Source: Allokutzneria sp. NRRL B-24872
GTDB lineage: Bacteria; Actinomycetota; Actinomycetes; Mycobacteriales; Pseudonocardiaceae
Length of the DNA stretch: 47,724 nucleotides
Direction of reading: 5' to 3'
Assembly (NCBI RefSeq): GCF_002155965.1
Contig: NZ_MUMH01000104.1
Location: 1 to 47,724, forward strand
The position numbers were made by a program, and so were the translations under genes. Position 1 is the stretch's first letter. Each line of letters begins with the position of its first letter. Below the pieces are notes generated by a model. It was given only the letters and a program-made list of their open reading frames with translations, was not told the origin of the DNA and ran no database searches. Below, piece by piece: positions 33,306-42,847 of the stretch.

Positions 33306-33875
33306 TCAGCTCTTGTGCGCCCGGAACCGCATCTTCTCCTTCGGGCGCACGGTCATTTCTACCCTGTCGAAGCCCGCGTCGCGCAGCCTCGCGGGCAGCG
33401 TGTCCGGGTCGACCGGGTTGAAGGTGTCACCGATGTGGATCAAGCGGAAGCCCAGCGAGTGAACGCCGTCCGAACCGGTGAACACCCCGCCTGGCCGCAG
33501 CACCCGGAAAGCCTCGGCGAAGAGCTTGTCCTGAAGGCGCGTCGTCGGAACGTGGTGCAGCATCGTGAAGCACACGACCGCACTGAAGTCCTTGTCCGGC
33601 AAGGGAAGCGCGGTCCCGTCCCCCTGGAGCACGCGCACCCGGTCCCCGTGCAGCCGCTCCAACCGCGCCGCCATCTCCTCGTCGATCTCCACCGAGGTCA
33701 GCCTGGGCACGAGGTCCACGAGCGCGCTCGTCGTCGCGCCGTAACCCGGCCCGATCTCCAGCACGTCCTCGCCGAGCTCCGCCCCCTCCAACGCCCACGG
33801 GATCTGCGCGTCCCGCACGTCCTTCGCCCACTTCTCGGAGCTGCACAGCCACTGGTGGAACCGGTTCATGCCCAT
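33306..33875 (-). CDS. Class I SAM-dependent methyltransferase
   Basis: The 189-residue protein has the SAM-binding motif VLEIGPGYGATTSALVD near residues 37-53, the acidic end of strand 2 (TSVEIDEEMAARLE), the motif II region VLQGDGTALPLPDKDFSAVVCF and a post-II HHVPTTRLQDKLFAEAFRVLRPGGVF. The acceptor is unknown. An ATG at 33869 is an alternative start. The gene is first of a short minus-strand group with the YidC-type and cutA genes. Confidence 0.9.
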   Translation of the reverse strand: MGMNRFHQWLCSSEKWAKDVRDAQIPWALEGAELGEDVLEIGPGYGATTSALVDLVPRLTSVEIDEEMAARLERLHGDRVRVLQGDGTALPLPDKDFSAVVCFTMLHHVPTTRLQDKLFAEAFRVLRPGGVFTGSDGVHSLGFRLIHIGDTFNPVDPDTLPARLRDAGFDRVEMTVRPKEKMRFRAHKS

Positions 33876-33916
33876 GCCGCGACCGTAGGGACGAGCCCGC
33901 TGTGACCGCTACGAGC

Positions 33917-33922
33917 TACGCT
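33917..33922 (+). promoter_or_regulatory. Candidate -10 element of a leaderless transcript (AraC gene)
   Basis: TACGCT ends eight bases before the GTG at 33931, and no ribosome site is visible. Confidence 0.35.
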
Positions 33923-33930
33923 GCCAAGCT

Positions 33931-34698
33931 GTGTCGCTGAACGGCCACCTGGTCCCCGTCCCCGAACCGTCCTTCAACGTGATCATGGTGGGCAGCCTGG
34001 ACATGCCGGGCGGGCTGCGCTTCGAGCGGCACACCCACCCCGTGCACCAGCTGAACTGGGCATCGGACGGCGTGATCACCGTGACCGCGGAGAGCGGGAC
34101 GTGGGTGCTGCCGAGCACGCGCGCGCTGTGGATTCCCGCCGACGTCGAGCACAGCACCGCCGCGATCGGCCCCGCCGTCATGCGCAGCGTCTACTTCCCG
34201 CTCCAGGACTGCCCGGTCGACTGGACGGAGCCGACAGTGATCGCGGTCGGCCCGTTGCTGCGCCAGCTGATCGACCACCTCAGCCGCGACGGCATCGCCC
34301 CGGAGGCGCGGACGCGGGCCGAGGCCGTGGTCTTCGACCTGCTGGAGCCGATGTCGGTGACCACGCTGGACCTGCCGACCCCCGTCGACGAGCGCGCCCG
34401 GCTGGTCGTCGACGCGCTGCGCGCCGATCCCGCCGACGACCGCGACCTGGCGAGCTGGGGTCGCTTCGCCGGAGCCAGCGAACGGACGCTGGCCCGGCTC
34501 TTCGTCGGCGAGACCGGCATGACCTTCGGCAACTGGCGCGCGCAGCACCGCATGTGCGCCGCCCTGCCCCTGCTCGCGGAGGGCATGGCGGTGGGCACGG
34601 TCGCCCGCCGCGTCGGCTACGGCACCGCCAGCGCGTTCGTCGCCGCGTTCCGCCGCGCGTTCGGGGTCTCCCCCGGCAGCTACTTCGCGCAGAGGTAG
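33931..34698 (+). CDS. AraC-family regulator with an N-terminal cupin domain
   Basis: The 255-residue protein has a cupin sensor (HTHPVHQLNWASDGVITV and LWIPADVEHST) and a C-terminal double helix-turn-helix (GASERTLARLFVGETGMTF then VARRVGYGTASAFVAAFRRAFGVSPGSY). This resembles the NimR/YdeO-type cupin-AraC group. Such regulators often control a neighbouring transporter; here the divergent neighbour is the methyltransferase gene. The 3' end overlaps the convergent small gene by 19 bp. Confidence 0.9.
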   Translation: MSLNGHLVPVPEPSFNVIMVGSLDMPGGLRFERHTHPVHQLNWASDGVITVTAESGTWVLPSTRALWIPADVEHSTAAIGPAVMRSVYFPLQDCPVDWTEPTVIAVGPLLRQLIDHLSRDGIAPEARTRAEAVVFDLLEPMSVTTLDLPTPVDERARLVVDALRADPADDRDLASWGRFAGASERTLARLFVGETGMTFGNWRAQHRMCAALPLLAEGMAVGTVARRVGYGTASAFVAAFRRAFGVSPGSYFAQR

Positions 34699-34937
34699 GT
34701 GTCTGTTCGTTCCTTGGCCAGCGCGAAGTCGTCGGCCGCGGCGAGGAGGTCTCCCGCCGCCGCGCCCAGCAGAGCCATGGCGTCCTGGAGTTCGTAGCCG
34801 GTTCCCGGTTCCATCACCGAGTTCAGCTGCGGTCGCAGGTCGTCGAGGATGCGTTCGGCCAGCTCGCGCAGCTGCTCCTCGGGGAGGGTGCCGCGCGCGG
34901 TGCTCAGGCGGTGCAGCAGCGCGCCGACGGTGGTCAT
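34680..34937 (-). CDS. Small helical protein, second of a coupled pair
   Basis: The 85-residue protein is helical (TVGALLHRLSTARGTL, ELAERILDDLRPQL, AMALLGAAAGDLLAAADDFALAK). The pattern of a PGT turn between helical segments ending in a TYL tail is similar to residues 1-85 of the protein at 13542, but here no enzyme domain follows. The ATG overlaps the upstream stop (ATGA) and has a GGAGGAGG site. Function unknown; it may be an orphan carrier domain of a toxin system. Confidence 0.6.
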   Translation of the reverse strand: MTTVGALLHRLSTARGTLPEEQLRELAERILDDLRPQLNSVMEPGTGYELQDAMALLGAAAGDLLAAADDFALAKERTDTYLCAK

Positions 34938-35218
34938 TCGCCCTCCTCCCGCGCGAGGTGTTCGCGGACGGCGGCCTCGCGCAGCAGCTCGGCCGCGCGG
35001 TGCAGCCGGTAGACCGCGTCGTTGATCTTCTGGACGCCCGTCGCGGCGTAGGCCTGGGCGGTCGCGGCTTCCGGATGGGACGAGCCGACCCACGCCAGCA
35101 CCATCTCGGCGTGCGCGTGTTCGGCGGCTTCGCGGTGCGCCGCGGTCTCCCCGGCGCACTCCCCGGCACGGTCGGCGAGGGCGTACAGCACCTCGGTCCC
35201 GGTCTCCAGCGTCGTCAA
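34934..35218 (-). CDS. Small helical protein, first of a coupled pair
   Basis: The 94-residue protein is almost all helix, rich in Ala, Glu and His (LYALADRAGECAGETAAHRE, MVLAWVGSSHPEAATAQAYA, INDAVYRLHRAAELLREAA). I do not recognise a named family. The start is a TTG with AGGAGG eight bases upstream. It is translationally coupled to the next gene. The 250-bp region upstream holds no gene; TTGACT-like and TTGACC-like hexamers lie there on the minus strand near 35343-35353 and could belong to its promoter. Confidence 0.6.
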   Translation of the reverse strand: MTTLETGTEVLYALADRAGECAGETAAHREAAEHAHAEMVLAWVGSSHPEAATAQAYAATGVQKINDAVYRLHRAAELLREAAVREHLAREEGE

Positions 35219-35410
35219 CGCCTAACCCTCCTCGCCAGCTCCCGGCCCCGGACGCGTACCCCTTGATCGTGCCAGCTCCGGCCGCTCCCGCGCGCGCGGG
35301 TCACCGCTACGGAGTACTCGCGGAAAAGAATGGGACCGACGCGGTCAAGTCAAGACTTTCTCCTCAGAAGAAAAACGACTAGCCGGTTTGGCGCAATCCA
35401 TTCACAGAGT

Positions 35411-35460
35411 GTTCACAAAAAACCGCCGCCGCCCTCGACGAGGACGGCGGCGGAGTGAAC
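35411..35460 (-). terminator. Rho-independent terminator of the SGNH esterase gene
   Basis: On the minus strand a G/C-rich stem (35453-35440 with 35436-35423, one mismatch) with a three-base loop is followed by six T residues. GTTCAC/GTGAAC flanks (35411-35416, 35455-35460) extend it. It starts about 15 bases after the esterase stop codon. This is the clearest intrinsic terminator of the window. Confidence 0.9.
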
Positions 35461-35468
35461 GTGAAAAC

Positions 35469-36263
35469 TCACCCGATAGCGGCCTTGAACGCCGCGAGGT
35501 AGCCCTGGGAATGCCCGTTGGTGTTCGGGTGGTAGGACTCGTTGATCGGCCAGGACAGCCCGTTGAGCCATTCCGAGCTGGAGCAGATGCCGTGCCCGTT
35601 GAACCGGTCGCGGATGTCGGCGAAGCGGAAGCCCGCCGCGGCGACCCGGCCGGAGATGATGCCGGAGAGGGTGTCGGCGGCCTGGTTCAGCCGCTCCCGC
35701 TTGGCCTTGCTCAGCCCGCCGAGGCCGCAGCTGCCCAGGTCGAACAGGCGCGGGTAGTTGAAGACGACGACCTTGGCCGACGGCGCCTTCGACTTGACCT
35801 TGGAGTAGGTGGCGTCGAGCCTGCCGGGCAGGGTGGTGCGCGCCTGGTTGACGGCCTCGGCGACCTTGTCGAAGCAGCTCTGGTCGCTGCCGAGCTGGCA
35901 GGAGGTGAGCACGCTGGCGAAGCCGATGTCGTTGCCGCCGGCGGACAGGCTGACCAGCGAGGTGGACGCGGAGAGCTGGTCGGCCTGGTTCTGCACGTCC
36001 GCGGTGCGCGCGCCGGAGCAGGCGAGGAACTTGAAGGAGGCCGGGCTGTTGGCCTTGGCCCACAGCTGCGCGTAGGCCACCGGGCTCCTGCGGCAGTCAC
36101 CGCTGGAGGAGTCGTAGGTCCGGGTGCCCACCCCGGAGTCATACGAGTCGCCGAGCGCTACATAGTTCTCCGCTGCCTTCGGAGCCGCAATTGCGGGCGT
36201 CGCTGCGACAATGCTTAACGAGATGGCCGCGGCTGCCACCGCGAAATATGCCTTTGCGCCCAC
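35469..36263 (-). CDS. Secreted SGNH/GDSL esterase-lipase
   Basis: The 264-residue protein has a Sec signal peptide (cleavage after A-I-A-A near residue 27). The SGNH blocks are GDSYDSGVG with nucleophile S40, LACSGA (block II), SAGGNDIGF (block III) and SYHPNTNGH with H245 (block V). Six cysteines suggest disulfides, as in the Streptomyces SGNH lipase family. The GTG start has a GGGGAGG site. It acts outside the cell on ester lipids. A strong terminator follows, so it is transcribed alone. Confidence 0.93.
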   Translation of the reverse strand: MGAKAYFAVAAAAISLSIVAATPAIAAPKAAENYVALGDSYDSGVGTRTYDSSSGDCRRSPVAYAQLWAKANSPASFKFLACSGARTADVQNQADQLSASTSLVSLSAGGNDIGFASVLTSCQLGSDQSCFDKVAEAVNQARTTLPGRLDATYSKVKSKAPSAKVVVFNYPRLFDLGSCGLGGLSKAKRERLNQAADTLSGIISGRVAAAGFRFADIRDRFNGHGICSSSEWLNGLSWPINESYHPNTNGHSQGYLAAFKAAIG

Positions 36264-36300
36264 AAGGGCCTCCCCACGACGTTGTGTGACCTAGCACATA

Positions 36301-36310
36301 ACTCATGAGT
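36301..36310. promoter_or_regulatory. Ten-base palindrome upstream of the esterase gene
   Basis: ACTCATGAGT is perfectly symmetric and lies 38 bases before the GTG of the SGNH esterase. It is a possible operator; its short length makes this uncertain. Confidence 0.3.
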
Positions 36311-36421
36311 AGCACGCGCCGTCTCGGCGAGGGAAGATGCAGAATTCGCGGGTCATCCGAAATTAGCCTGAACAGCTGTCCGCACCTGCTCCATCCGCCT
36401 GACGACTTCAGGCTGGCCGCG

Positions 36422-37576
36422 TCACGCCGGCAGCACGCAGACCGGCCTCGGCGTGCTCAACCGGCCACCGACCTGGGTGAGCCCGCCGGTGCCGCGATCC
36501 ACCTTGAACAGGGCGACGCCGGGCGAGCGCTCGTTGGCCACGTAGAGGAAACGGCCGTCGTTGGTGAGCACGATGTGCCGGGGCCACGCGCCGCCGCACG
36601 AGGGCGTCGCGACCGGCTTGAGCGAACGCCCGGAGCCGCCGACGGCGAAGATCGCGATGCTGTCGTGGCCCCGGTTGGAGAGGTAGACGAAGCGCCCGTC
36701 CGAGGACACGGTCACCTCAGCCGGGTAGTTGCGCACCGAGCCGCCGGCGGGCGCGGTCGGCAGGCTCGCCCCCGGCGTGAGCTTGCCGGTCGTCGCGTCC
36801 CACGCGCACACGGTGATCGTCGAGTCCAGCTCGTTGGCCACGTAGGCCGCGGTTCCGTTGGGGTGGAAGGCGATGTGCCTCGGCCCGGCGCCGGGCTTCA
36901 GCTTCGCCTGCGAGTGGCGCTGCAACTTCCCGGTGCCCAGGTCCAGCCGGTAGACGTGGACCGAGTCGGTGCCGAGGTCGACCGCGTGCACCCAGCGACC
37001 GCTCGGATCGGTGAGCACCTGGTGCGCGTGCGGACCCTTCTGGCGGTCCGGGTCCGGCCCAGAACCCTTGTGCTGCAACAGATCTGTCGCTGGACCGAGC
37101 GCGCCGGTCTCGCGGATCGGGTGCACCGCGACCGAGCCGGAGGAGTAGTTCGCGGTCAGCACGTAGCGCCCAGTGGGGTGGACAGCGAGGTGGCACGGGT
37201 CGGCGCCGAGCGCGGACTGCGAGCCGAGCGCCTTGAGTCCGCCGCTCGCGTCCACCGCGAAGGCGCTGACCCGGCCCTCAGTGGTCTCGTTGACCGCGTA
37301 GACGGTCCTGCGGTTCGGCGCGAGGGCCAGGAAGGACGGGTTGACCACGCCCTCCAGGGTCGAGACGACCTTGAGCGCTCCGGTCTGCGCGTCGGCGTCG
37401 GCCAGGCCGATCCCCTTGCCGCCACCCGCGCCCAGCGTGTAGCAGCCGAGGTACACCCGCCGCGTCGCCACGCCGTAGGTGGAGGCCTGCGCCCCGTGCG
37501 TCATGAACGCGCTCCCCCCGACCACTCCGCCGAGCACCCCGAGGAACTTCCGCCTGTCGAAGCCGTCCCGCATCAT
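36422..37576 (-). CDS. Lactonase-family seven-bladed beta-propeller protein, Tat-exported
   Basis: The 384-residue protein begins with a Tat signal (DRRKFLGVLGG, A-x-A site near residue 32). The blades match the lactonase (6-phosphogluconolactonase Pgl/YkgB) family: YLGCYTLGAGGGKGIG, FLALAPNRRTVYAVNE, PCHLAVHPTGRYVLTANY, AGPRHIAFHPNGTAAYVANE and WPRHIVLTNDGRFLYVANE. Since it is exported, cytoplasmic 6-phosphogluconolactone is not its likely substrate. The ATG at 37576 has GGAGG eight bases upstream; a second ATG follows directly. It is divergent from rocD. Confidence 0.88.
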   Translation of the reverse strand: MMRDGFDRRKFLGVLGGVVGGSAFMTHGAQASTYGVATRRVYLGCYTLGAGGGKGIGLADADAQTGALKVVSTLEGVVNPSFLALAPNRRTVYAVNETTEGRVSAFAVDASGGLKALGSQSALGADPCHLAVHPTGRYVLTANYSSGSVAVHPIRETGALGPATDLLQHKGSGPDPDRQKGPHAHQVLTDPSGRWVHAVDLGTDSVHVYRLDLGTGKLQRHSQAKLKPGAGPRHIAFHPNGTAAYVANELDSTITVCAWDATTGKLTPGASLPTAPAGGSVRNYPAEVTVSSDGRFVYLSNRGHDSIAIFAVGGSGRSLKPVATPSCGGAWPRHIVLTNDGRFLYVANERSPGVALFKVDRGTGGLTQVGGRLSTPRPVCVLPA

Positions 37577-37608
37577 CCCGACACCCTCCGCTCGTTCCGC
37601 AGCAGTGA

Positions 37609-37626
37609 CAGTGGACTGGACCACTG
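37609..37626. promoter_or_regulatory. Inverted repeat in the lactonase/rocD divergent region
   Basis: CAGTGG-N6-CCACTG is an 18-bp interrupted palindrome 33 bases before the lactonase start. It may be an operator. The remaining 220 bp up to rocD hold no gene. Confidence 0.4.
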
Positions 37627-37838
37627 ATCTTTGGGAAGGGGTCTTGGCAAACATTGCGCGACGGGCAACCCCGGGGAGCGGCGGATGCCTGCCAACGGCC
37701 CAGCGGATGACGCCGGAGGGGCGCAGAACCGAACATGAACCACCTTGACACAACAGATCGCCGCGATATCACCCGATAGCGCAACAAACCGCTGCCTTGA
37801 GCAATGCCTGACGGCTGAAATCGTCGGCTGGCGCGGCT

Positions 37839-37844
37839 TAGCCT
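37839..37844 (+). promoter_or_regulatory. Candidate -10 element of leaderless rocD transcript
   Basis: TAGCCT ends six bases before the rocD ATG, and no Shine-Dalgarno sequence is present between them. Confidence 0.45.
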
Positions 37845-37850
37845 TACGCC

Positions 37851-39089
<1,239 letters not shown>

Positions 39090-39101
39090 CCGACCACCCT
39101 C

Positions 39102-39138
39102 AACGGGCCCGTCCACCGCACCGGTGGACGGGCCCGTT
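39102..39138 (+). terminator. Strong hairpin terminator after rocD
   Basis: AACGGGCCCGTCCACCG (39102-39118) pairs perfectly over 17 bp with 39122-39138 across a three-base loop, beginning 12 bases after the rocD stop and followed by a short T stretch. Confidence 0.88.
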
Positions 39139-39153
39139 TCCGCGCGCGGCGAC

Positions 39154-39209
39154 GTACCCAATGTGGCATTTGTTTCGCCAGACGTGACCAATGCCGCATT
39201 GGTTACGTC
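39154..39209 (+). repeat. Dispersed repeat, family A copy 3 (longest copy)
   Basis: The element begins GTACCCAATGTGGCATTTGT, continues through CGCCAGACG and ends in the hairpin ACCAATGC-C-GCATTGGT (39187-39203) plus TACGTC. Its first 40 bases match the reverse complement of 3576-3615 at about 37 positions, and its hairpin matches 14788-14810. It lies between the rocD terminator and the amidase gene. Confidence 0.82.
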
Positions 39210-39292
39210 TGTGACGGGGAGCGCACGCGCGGCTGGCCCACGGGTGGGTGATGTGGACGGCGGAGTGTGCGGGGGTGGCCCACTGTGTGGGG

Positions 39293-40120
39293 ATGACTAC
39301 GCGGCGGGCAGTGCTGGGCGGGATCGTTGCGGCTGCGGGTGGCCTGGTGACGGGTGCCGCGGCCGCGAGCGCGGCGGCGGGAGCTGCGGGCCCTGCGGCA
39401 ACGGGCAAAGCGGGGGCTGCGAAGGGGAAAGCGCGCAACGCGGGGGCGTTGACGCCGCCGGGGCGCAGCGACCTGACGATCACGGCGCGCAAGCGGGCGG
39501 AGTGGGGCGCGAACGAAGCGGTCAGGGTGAAGCCGGACGGCTCGGAGGCGTGGGCGCTGCGGTTCTCACCGGTGCAGGGGCTGGTGGTGCACCACTCGGC
39601 GCTGCCGGTGGAGGCGGACCGGAACGCGACGGTGCGCGGCATCCACGAGCTGCACGCGGTGCGCAGGCAGTGGGCGGACATCGGCTACCACTTGGTGATC
39701 GATCCGGAAGGCGTTGTGTACGAAGGCCGTTACTCTGGCCGCGACGCGGTGCCGATCTTCGACGCGCACCCGGTCCAGGGCCGCAAACCCCTGGTGGTGA
39801 CCGGAGGGCACGTGTCGGGCCACAACATGGGCAACATCGGGATCTGCCTGCTGGGCGACATGACGGCGGCGCAGCCCGGCGCGGGCGCGCGGTCGAGCCT
39901 GGTGCGCACCCTGGCCGGGCTGAGCGTGCTGTGCGGGTTGGACCCGGCGGTGGACTTCGAGTACGTCAACCCCGACAACGGTGCCCGCGTCACGAAACCG
40001 ACGATCAGCAGGCACCGCGACTGGGTCGGCACGGCGTGTCCGGGCGAGGCGTTCGCCACGCAGTTCGACACGGTGCGGGCCGAGGTGGTCAGACTGGTGA
40101 AGGGTCAACGTGCGCGCTGA
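39293..40120 (+). CDS. PGRP/N-acetylmuramoyl-L-alanine amidase-like protein, Tat-exported
   Basis: The 275-residue protein starts with a Tat signal (TTRRAVLGGIVAAAGG), then an Ala-rich spacer. The amidase_2/PGRP domain runs from about residue 65: ITARKRAEWGANE, VVHHSALP (zinc His), WADIGYHLVIDPEGVVYEGR, SGHNMGNIGICLLGD, and the final zinc ligands H and C in SRHRDWVGTACPGE. It should cleave the muramoyl-L-alanine bond of peptidoglycan outside the cell. The ribosome site before ATG 39293 is weak. Its end overlaps the convergent ABC-F gene by 16 bp. Confidence 0.88.
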   Translation: MTTRRAVLGGIVAAAGGLVTGAAAASAAAGAAGPAATGKAGAAKGKARNAGALTPPGRSDLTITARKRAEWGANEAVRVKPDGSEAWALRFSPVQGLVVHHSALPVEADRNATVRGIHELHAVRRQWADIGYHLVIDPEGVVYEGRYSGRDAVPIFDAHPVQGRKPLVVTGGHVSGHNMGNIGICLLGDMTAAQPGAGARSSLVRTLAGLSVLCGLDPAVDFEYVNPDNGARVTKPTISRHRDWVGTACPGEAFATQFDTVRAEVVRLVKGQRAR

Positions 40121-41736
40121 ACCCGGGCCTCGTCCCAGACCGGCTCATCCGACTCGACCACCGAACCGTCCGAGCGGAACACCACGAAACGGTCGAACGA
40201 CCGAGCGAACCACCGGTCGTGCGTCACCGCGACGACGGTGCCGGTGAACTGCTCCAGCGCGTTCTGCAACGCCTCCGCCGAAGTCAGGTCGAGGTTGTCG
40301 GTCGGCTCGTCGAGCAGCAGCAGCGTGGCGCCGGTCAGCTCCAGCAACAGGATCTGGAACCGCGCCTGCTGACCGCCGGACAGCGTCTCGAAGCGCTGAT
40401 CACCAGAAGCTTCGAGCCCGTAGCGCCGCAGCGCGCCCATCGCCTTGCCGCGATCGAGCCCTGTGCGCTGATCATCGCCGTGCCACAACACCTCGGTGAG
40501 CGTCTTGCCGATCCACTCCGGGTGGTCGTGCGTCTGCGCGAACAATCCCGGCTCCACGCGCGCGCCCAGCCGACAGTCGCCCGTGTGCGGCACAGAACCC
40601 TTGTCCGCCAACAACCTCAGGAAGTGGCTCTTGCCGGAGCCGTTAGAGCCCAACACCGCGACGCGGTCGGTGAAGAAGACCTCCAGGTCGAACGGCTTCA
40701 TGAGCCCGGTCAGCTCCAGCCGCTCACACGTGATCGCGCGAATGCCGGTGCGACCACCGCGCAGGCGCGGCGTGACCTTCTCCTCCTGTGGCATCTCCGG
40801 AGGCTTCCCGGCCTCCTCGAACTTCCGCAGGCGCGTCTGCATCGCGCGGTACCGCGAAGCCATGTCGGGGCTGCTCGCGGCCTGGTCGCGCAGGGTGCGC
40901 ACGAGGTCCTTGAGCTTCTGGTGGTCCTCGTCCCAGCGCTTGTGCAGCTCAGCGACGCGCTCCCACCGCGCTTCCCGCGCAGCGTGCCAGGTGCCGAAGC
41001 TGCCGACGTGCGTCCACGCTGTCCGCGCCTCCACGGTCACCACGTGGGTCGCCGCGATCGCGAGCAGTTCGCGGTCGTGCGAGACCACCAGGACGGCCTT
41101 GTCGGTCTCGGCCAGCTTCTGTTCCAGCCAACGCTTTCCGGGCACGTCGAGGTAGTTGTCCGGCTCGTCGAGCAACAGCACCTGCTCGCGTCCCCGGAAC
41201 AGCGTCTCCAGCACGAGCCGCTTCTGCTCGCCGCCGGAGAGCGTCTTCACGCCACGGTGCTGGGCTCGGTCGAAGGGCACGCCCATCGCCGAAACGGTCA
41301 CGGTGTCCCAGAGCACCTCGGCGTCGTAACCGCCGACCTCGCCCCAGTTCGCGAGCGCGTTGGCGTAGCGCATCTGCGTCGGCTCGTCGTCGACGTCCAT
41401 CAGCTTCAGCTCGACCTCGTCGAGTTCCGCCGCCGCGGTGCGAAGTGCTTGCGGTGAAACGGAGAGCAGCAGATCGCGCACGGTCTGCTCGTCGCGAACG
41501 GAGCCGATGAACTGCGACATGACCGCGAGCCCGCCGTGCACGGCCACGGAGCCCTCGTCGGGCTTCAGCTCGCCGGAGAGCAGTCGCAGCAACGTCGTCT
41601 TACCGGCGCCGTTGGAGCCGACGAGCGCGACGACCGAGCCCGCGTTGACCTTGATGGCGACGTCCCGGAACAGCTCCCGTCCATCCGAGAGGTGATAGGA
41701 CAGACCAGCCGCGTCGAGATATCCCACGGTCCCCAT
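40105..41736 (-). CDS. ABC-F family ATPase (two nucleotide-binding domains)
   Basis: The 543-residue protein has two ATP-binding cassettes and no membrane segment: Walker A GSNGAGKTTLL with signature LSGGEQKRLVLE in the first half, then a charged linker (residues of about 235-310) and GSNGSGKSHFL with LSGGQQARFQILL in the second. This is the ABC-F layout of ribosome-associated translation or antibiotic-resistance factors. Which of these applies cannot be told from the short linker. It lies 21 bp after zapE. The ATG has little ribosome site; a GTG nine bases later is possible. Confidence 0.92.
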   Translation of the reverse strand: MGTVGYLDAAGLSYHLSDGRELFRDVAIKVNAGSVVALVGSNGAGKTTLLRLLSGELKPDEGSVAVHGGLAVMSQFIGSVRDEQTVRDLLLSVSPQALRTAAAELDEVELKLMDVDDEPTQMRYANALANWGEVGGYDAEVLWDTVTVSAMGVPFDRAQHRGVKTLSGGEQKRLVLETLFRGREQVLLLDEPDNYLDVPGKRWLEQKLAETDKAVLVVSHDRELLAIAATHVVTVEARTAWTHVGSFGTWHAAREARWERVAELHKRWDEDHQKLKDLVRTLRDQAASSPDMASRYRAMQTRLRKFEEAGKPPEMPQEEKVTPRLRGGRTGIRAITCERLELTGLMKPFDLEVFFTDRVAVLGSNGSGKSHFLRLLADKGSVPHTGDCRLGARVEPGLFAQTHDHPEWIGKTLTEVLWHGDDQRTGLDRGKAMGALRRYGLEASGDQRFETLSGGQQARFQILLLELTGATLLLLDEPTDNLDLTSAEALQNALEQFTGTVVAVTHDRWFARSFDRFVVFRSDGSVVESDEPVWDEARVQRAR

Positions 41737-41757
41737 GATGCAGGAGGCCGCGAACGG

Positions 41758-42780
41758 TTATCCGTTCGCCATCCGCGAGAGCGCCGTGAGCCTGCTGATC
41801 GCGCGCAGGTACTTCTTGCGGTAGCCGCCGCGCAGCATCTCCTCGGTGAACATCGCCGACAACGAGCTGCCGGACACCGCGATGGGGATGTTGCGGTCGT
41901 ACATGCGGTCCGCGAACACCACCAGCCGCAGCGCCACGTCCTGGTCGGCCGCCGCGCGCACGCCGCTGATCAGCACGAGCGGCACGCCGTCGACGAGGCG
42001 CCCGTAGCGCGAGGGGTGCAGGCGAGCCAGGTGCGCGCACAGCTCGTCGAAGGAGTCCAGGGTCGCGCCCTCGGTCTCCTTGGCCCGCAGCGCGAGGTCT
42101 TCGTCACTCAGCGGCTCCGGCGCCTCCGGCAGGCCGCGGTGGCGGTAGTCGGGGCCGTCCACGCGCGCCACGTCGAAGCGCGCGGACAGCGCCTGGATCT
42201 CGCGGAGGAAGCTGTCGGCGGCGAAGCGGCCCTCGCCGAGCTTGTCCGGCAACGTGTTCGAGGTCGCGGCCACGTGCACCCCGGCGTCGGTCAGCTCCGC
42301 CAGCAGGCGCGTGACCAGCATGGTGTCGCCGGGGTCGTCCAGCTCGAACTCGTCGATGGCCAGCAGCTTGTGCGCGGACAGCCGCCGCACCGCCTCGCCG
42401 AAGCCGAGCGCGCCGACTAGGTGGGTCAGCTCGACGAAGGTGCCGTAGGACTTGGGCTCGGGCGCGGCGTGCCAGATCGAGGCCAGCAGGTGCGTCTTGC
42501 CGACGCCGAAGCCCCCGTCGAGGTACAGGCCGGGCTTGCCGCCCTCGGCCTTCCCGCCGCCGAAGAGGCTGCTCCACCACGACTTCGCTCGCTCGTCCTC
42601 GACCACCCGCTCCGCGAAGGACCTCCCCCGTTCGAGTGCCGTTGCCTGGCTGGGCTCGGACGGGCTCGGCAGGTAGGTGTCGAAGGAGACCGAGTCGAAC
42701 ATCGGGGGCGGGACCATCGCCGCGACCAGCTCATCGGTGCTGACCTCAGGCAACCGGTCCACCAAGCGGGGCGCGGACAT
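41758..42780 (-). CDS. zapE: ZapE/AFG1-like ATPase
   Basis: The 340-residue protein has the AFG1 ATPase core: GLYLDGGFGVGKTHLLASIWH (Walker A), KLLAIDEFELDDPGDTMLVTRLL (Walker B), a TSNTLPDKLGEGRF sensor and the later FDELCAHLARLHPSRYG region. ZapE proteins interact with the division ring in E. coli, while AFG1 acts in membrane-protein quality control. It is divergent from the RibD-like gene with 67 bp between starts. The same pairing occurs in Mycobacterium tuberculosis (Rv2670c/Rv2671), from memory. Confidence 0.92.
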   Translation of the reverse strand: MSAPRLVDRLPEVSTDELVAAMVPPPMFDSVSFDTYLPSPSEPSQATALERGRSFAERVVEDERAKSWWSSLFGGGKAEGGKPGLYLDGGFGVGKTHLLASIWHAAPEPKSYGTFVELTHLVGALGFGEAVRRLSAHKLLAIDEFELDDPGDTMLVTRLLAELTDAGVHVAATSNTLPDKLGEGRFAADSFLREIQALSARFDVARVDGPDYRHRGLPEAPEPLSDEDLALRAKETEGATLDSFDELCAHLARLHPSRYGRLVDGVPLVLISGVRAAADQDVALRLVVFADRMYDRNIPIAVSGSSLSAMFTEEMLRGGYRKKYLRAISRLTALSRMANG

Positions 42781-42847
42781 GGGCGCGAGCCTATCCCGGG
42801 GCCTCCCGGGCGAGCGGGCCCGCCGGTGCCCGTGCTGGGATGGGCCC

